A stretch of 64,000 nt of DNA, taken from Euryodendron excelsum. Taxonomy: Eukaryota; Streptophyta; Magnoliopsida; Ericales; Pentaphylacaceae. The stretch covers positions 12,926,501-12,990,500 of the forward strand of contig CM065389.1 of NCBI GenBank assembly GCA_033060915.1, read 5' to 3'. The notes under the pieces were generated by a model. It did not search any database, was not told the origin of the DNA, and worked only from the letters and a program-made list of their open reading frames with translations. The position numbers and the translations under genes are program-made. This document shows, one piece after another, positions 62,091 to 64,000 of the stretch (the first letter of the stretch is position 1; each line of letters begins with the position of its first letter).

Positions 62091-63994
62091 AATTAATCCA
62101 ATTATATCAAAAGATGAATTTATCAAGGTACATCAATCATATGCGCAACTATAAGCAGTAAATTAATGAGACAAAACACACAAGATTTTAGCATGAAAAC
62201 TCTATCAATTAGGAAAAAAACCACGAGCTCACACACAGTCACTAACGTACTCAGCATTATAAACGTTGATCAGTTATAAGAACAAAATTATGCCCCAATC
62301 CGTTGAACACCAACTCTGGTAAAAGTTTCGAACTTGATCGTTAGAACCCGCGATGCACTCTTCTTTTGTGCTATTTAAGCCAACCTTTGGAATTCGCCAA
62401 AAACGATTGTGTGAAGTTGTTTGGTTGATCAGAATAACACTCTAATATTCGAAAGGCATGAGAAAACTCTCTAAACAGCTAAATGATCTATCTTCAAGTA
62501 TATAACTTTTCTCTCTAGGGTTTAGAGTCTTTATATAGAGTCTTGAGTTTCTTTAGAACCTTGGACATTGAGTAAGTTGAAGTAGTAAGTTTCTAAACTC
62601 GACTAGGATTTAAATCTGGAAGTCATTGATTCTATCTAGCGTTCGAACGGTATGGTCTATCGAATGCCCGGATGGGCCGTTCGAACGCATGACAAATTGC
62701 TTGTTCTCCTTGTTTTGCCTTTACTGCAGTACCTTAATTCATTCCTACATTTTAATACGTCTATCTAAATACTGGAATTATATACAAAGTATTTTTGCTA
62801 AGAATTAGCTAATCTAAAACTTAACAGTAGTAATTATATTGGTGTTGAATTATTTCGGAATCACGACATTGTAATATGGCTGCCATTTGGGTTTTCTTCT
62901 TGGTATTCGTATGTCTTATTACTTAAAAAGACTGAGATTTCTCTATCAATGGTTTCTATGATATTTGGATGGTCTCTCTATGATATTCTTATAGCTCAAG
63001 AAGACATGAATGCTTATTATCCTCTACCATTTGATTTTACAATATTCTGAGGGTTTTTTCCAAGGCTAAGCTCAATACTAGCTTTCTCTATATCTCTTAT
63101 TGATCAAGAAGACAACAACATCTATTATTGTGGTATTCTATATTTTTTATGGCTCAAGAAGATAGGGATTTCTCTATCAATTTCTTTATGGCGATATTCA
63201 ATGGTTTTCTATGGGCATATTTATATGGGAGCACTAATATCTATGGCCTCTATGATCTAGCAAGAAGGACCTATATTTATTCATTAGGCTAAGCATATTG
63301 GCAAGTCAACATGTGGCATCACTATAGAGTTTTTCTCAATGTGGATATTTTCTATGAACTAGCGCGTAAGACTAAATCCTTTTTATATATCTGAGAAGGA
63401 TGGGCATAAGTCCACAGGAAGTCACCTAGGGAAGTTACCCGTCTTCTGTGATTGGGGAAACAATAGAGGAAGTTTAACGCGTAACAATAATTCATACTAC
63501 GTGACTCATATTCAACACCATTATATTAAGAGACACGAAAGATGTTCTCTTGCTCATCCCTAAGGCAGTTGTGTTGTGGAAATGTAAATGTTAAGGAAGG
63601 CTATAACCCTGAAAGAGTCCAAGGTGGGCAAACTCCAGCAAGGTATTATCGTCACATGTACTCTTGGAGGATTCACCTAAGTGAGAGATGTCTTGAGATC
63701 ACGACTATGAGAATTGAATTGTTCTCTAATAACTCTCATAAGAATCAAGATTGATGCATGGCCATAATAGCATCAACCCACAAACATGTCTAATGGTCAA
63801 TACTGTGTGTGTGACATGTTGAACTTTGGCTCAAATGATTTAATTCAAGGTGTAGTCCCACTATAATCCTTCAGAGGGAAACTGTTAATACTAAGTCAAC
63901 CTCAAGTCGGAAAGACACCTACACCTATTACTTGGTATTAAGGTTGCCCCAACCTAAATATATTTATTTTAAAGTTTTGAAATTTGGGGGGAAT
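62091..63994 (+). mobile_element. 3' non-coding part of an LTR retrotransposon, incomplete
   Basis: It ends in TTTGGGGGGAAT (about 63983-63994), a polypurine tract-like run directly followed by TGTTAG, the usual start of a plant LTR. 62920-63400 contains degenerate internal repeats (words like GCTCAAGAAGAC and GATTTCTCTATCAAT, three or more times). No gag-pol domain recognised; the coding part is absent or lies in unrecognisable form to the left. The short frame at 63542-63754 has no known domain. The left boundary is a guess. Confidence 0.4.
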
Positions 63995-64000
63995 TGTTAG
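63995..64000 (+). mobile_element. First bases of a 3' LTR at the window edge
   Basis: TGTTAG follows the polypurine tract-like sequence. It matches the first six bases of the LTR at 11785. The remainder is outside the window. Confidence 0.4.

Noticed and set aside
63542..63754. Open frame of 70 codons near the right edge
   Set aside because: It lies in what looks like the 3' non-coding region of an LTR retrotransposon and has no domain similarity.

Overview
The window is plant nuclear DNA, most likely from a eudicot. It is AT-rich, has long intergenic stretches full of transposon debris, and its one clearly intact cellular gene has ordinary GT-AG introns. I cannot name the species. Only two loci look like complete or nearly complete coding units: a five-exon cytosolic ribosomal protein L3 gene (RPL3, minus strand, 50621-53911, 389 codons after splicing) and a single-exon hAT transposase (minus strand, 17244-19244). 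A third locus, at 44643-49078 on the plus strand, is a full-length LRR receptor-like kinase (LRR-RLK) of the MIK2-like type. It is broken by three frameshifts and two nonsense codons.

Layout. 1-265 is the right end of an LTR. 266-3900 holds dispersed repeats, two short tandem duplications and two MITE-like elements. 3928-4605 is an RLK kinase relic (copy A), followed by a duplicated piece of the RLK-RPL3 intergenic region and a dead copy of the last RPL3 exon (6333-6590), hit by two small insertions. 9530-10348 is the RNase H end of a LINE-like retrotransposon. 11785-12484 is a probable 700-bp copia-type LTR. 12890-13765 is an inverted-repeat element. 15495-21989 is a complete hAT transposon. 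22906-23722 is RLK relic copy B. 23723-43900 consists almost entirely of repeats that are related to one another within the window. 44500-49080 is the RLK pseudogene, and 49080-54720 holds its 3' flank, the RPL3 gene and the RPL3 promoter. 54780-64000 has no recognisable gene; it holds MITE-like repeats and, at the very end, the 3' non-coding part of an LTR retrotransposon reaching its polypurine tract and the first bases of its LTR.

Main points. (1) The hAT element is delimited exactly: its termini begin TAGG(T/C)CTGTCAA and it is flanked by a perfect 8-bp duplication, ATTACAAG. (2) Between its termini, downstream of and on the same strand as the transposase, it carries two exons and the intervening intron of a LIFEGUARD/BI-1-like (TMBIM family) membrane protein gene. 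This is a host-gene fragment inside a DNA transposon. (3) The transposase has lost a BED zinc-finger cysteine and the cysteine of a conserved C-x2-H motif, both to tyrosine. (4) The RLK has an unusually homogeneous array of about nine 144-bp double-LRR units. (5) An RLK + RPL3 segment was duplicated in direct orientation about 44 kb apart, and the paralogous flanks give empty sites that date several insertions and deletions.
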